Shown piece after piece: positions 14,765-15,653 of a stretch of 15,653 nt of DNA. The position numbers and the translations under genes are program-made. Origin of the DNA: Nitrosomonadales bacterium (GTDB lineage: Bacteria; Pseudomonadota; Gammaproteobacteria; Burkholderiales; Nitrosomonadaceae); NCBI GenBank assembly GCA_004525885.1, contig SPBV01000016.1:1-15653 (forward strand). Direction: 5' to 3'. The notes beneath the pieces were generated by a model that worked only from the letters and a program-made list of their open reading frames with translations, searched no databases and was not told the origin of the DNA. The first letter of the stretch is position 1; each line of letters starts with the position of its first letter.

Positions 14765-14915
14765 TTGTACTTAAAATTTAATTTGTATTCTTATTGAAAT
14801 ATAAATGTTTTTTTACCTTTTTGATAGCATCAGAATTCAAAGTTTATTTAGGAAAAATTTAACTCTGTATTATTAATTGCAAGTATAGCTATCGACAAGT
14901 TTATACCGTTACTTC

Positions 14916-15653
14916 CTAAAGACCAAAAGGGTACGTATCAGCCACACCTTTTATAGTTTCCCGGGTTAGCGGCTTAACTGCATGGGTTTCATCAAACCAG
15001 ATGTATTCATCAAACTGACATGGTAGTGAAGCATAGAAATAGTGGCTTTGTAATTCAGATTCAGGCCGGTAGATAACACCGATTGCGCGTTCCAAGCGTT
15101 CCGCGAGCAATCCTTTACGAGTTATTTCCTGTAGCGGTTTACGCAACGGTAACAGGAAGTTATCGCTATGAACTTCATGACAGACACGTTCATAACTATC
15201 AATATGGGATGGTTGTACCTGTTTTACTTCCATGGGTCCGCCCCATTCAGAAGCAGCAGCAACGGTGCCATGATCGGTTCCAAAACCAATGAGGTATGCA
15301 GCATCACCATATTCCTGACGTGCAAGCTGACCAATATTTAACTCCCCACGGGCACTCATTTGCGTCGCACGAGCATCACCAATATGTGAATTATGTTCCC
15401 AGATAACGGCTTTTGAATTTTTACCTCTAAACTTAAGCACATCCTGTAAGGTTTCAAACATATGCTGATCACGCTGATTCCAGGAGTTATTTTCTGCATA
15501 ATACATGGTGCGGTAGTACCGTTCAGCATTAGCTACCAGTCTGGCATTTTGTACAACGTTAAAGAACTGTTTACCATCATTTAGGGAATATTCCAGACGT
15601 TTTTTCAGCAAATCCTGTAGAGTTACAAGAACATCTTTCTCACATTTCCTATA
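14916..15653 (-). CDS. Erythromycin esterase family protein, C-terminal part; 5' end outside window
   Basis: 245 residues are visible and the frame is open to base 15653, so the gene runs off the right edge. The TTG at 15611 is internal and not its start. Family proteins are usually above 400 residues, so the N-terminal half with the first catalytic histidine is not seen. Family signs are the RDQHMFETL segment and the histidine motif EHNSHIGDAR at bases 15369-15398, followed by the YLIGFGTDHGTVAA region and an IGVIYRPESE segment. Characterised members (EreA, EreB) hydrolyse macrolide lactones, but most environmental homologues are untested and some occur with phosphoribosyltransferase domains, so a resistance role is not shown. 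It reads in the same direction as hypC, 186 bases upstream, with no clear terminator between them. Confidence 0.85.
   Translation of the reverse strand, partial: YRKCEKDVLVTLQDLLKKRLEYSLNDGKQFFNVVQNARLVANAERYYRTMYYAENNSWNQRDQHMFETLQDVLKFRGKNSKAVIWEHNSHIGDARATQMSARGELNIGQLARQEYGDAAYLIGFGTDHGTVAAASEWGGPMEVKQVQPSHIDSYERVCHEVHSDNFLLPLRKPLQEITRKGLLAERLERAIGVIYRPESELQSHYFYASLPCQFDEYIWFDETHAVKPLTRETIKGVADTYPFGL

Noticed and set aside
15593..15611. TTG at 15611 as the start of the erythromycin-esterase-family gene
   Set aside because: The frame stays open to the window edge and the family is far longer than 231 residues, so the true start is off the window.
1..15653. CRISPR arrays, tRNA genes, insertion sequences, toxin-antitoxin or phage-defence genes
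   Set aside because: None seen on either strand; the coding space is filled by the genes listed and the gaps are short and unstructured.

Overview
The window comes from a Gram-negative, probably betaproteobacterial chemolithotroph of moderate to low GC. The protein set resembles what is known in Nitrosomonadales such as Nitrosomonadaceae or Gallionellaceae/Nitrotoga, but that placement is inference from protein style and has low confidence. It is chromosomal in character. I see no tRNA, rRNA, CRISPR array, insertion sequence or phage gene.

Layout. At the left edge is the 3' part of a plus-strand gene for a PEP-synthase regulatory protein (ppsR family). Every other gene reads leftward on the minus strand. 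Convergent with ppsR is a two-domain APH-like kinase/P-loop ATPase gene (772-2379). It is preceded by a classical short-chain dehydrogenase gene (2498-3313). The core of the window is an 11.2 kb minus-strand cluster, in transcription order hypC-hypA-hypB-hypD-hypF-hypE-hoxF-hoxU-hoxY-hoxH-hoxW (14729 down to 3561). Upstream of it, and cut by the right edge, is the C-terminal part of an erythromycin-esterase-family gene (14916-15653).

How the genes work together. HoxH and HoxY are the large and small subunits of a cytoplasmic group 3d [NiFe] hydrogenase. HoxF (with a NuoE-like N-terminal part) and HoxU form the NAD-reducing diaphorase. Together they couple H2 oxidation to NAD reduction and can run in reverse. 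HypF and HypE make the cyanide ligands, HypC and HypD assemble the Fe(CN)2CO unit, HypA and HypB insert nickel, and HoxW cleaves the HoxH C-terminus. The set is therefore self-sufficient for structure and maturation. No hydrogenase regulator, HoxI subunit or nickel transporter lies in the window.

Points worth a second look. Sampled 60-base lines suggest higher GC in the hyp half than in the hox half, with the break near the 143-base hypE-hoxF gap. HoxF keeps only one of the two cysteine pairs of the NuoE-type [2Fe-2S] site. HypC has no visible Shine-Dalgarno, but a promoter-like element is placed to start RNA at its ATG. HypA, HoxU and HoxW use GTG, TTG and TTG starts. I found no convincing evidence for a wholly new system. 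This is a compact variant of a known one.
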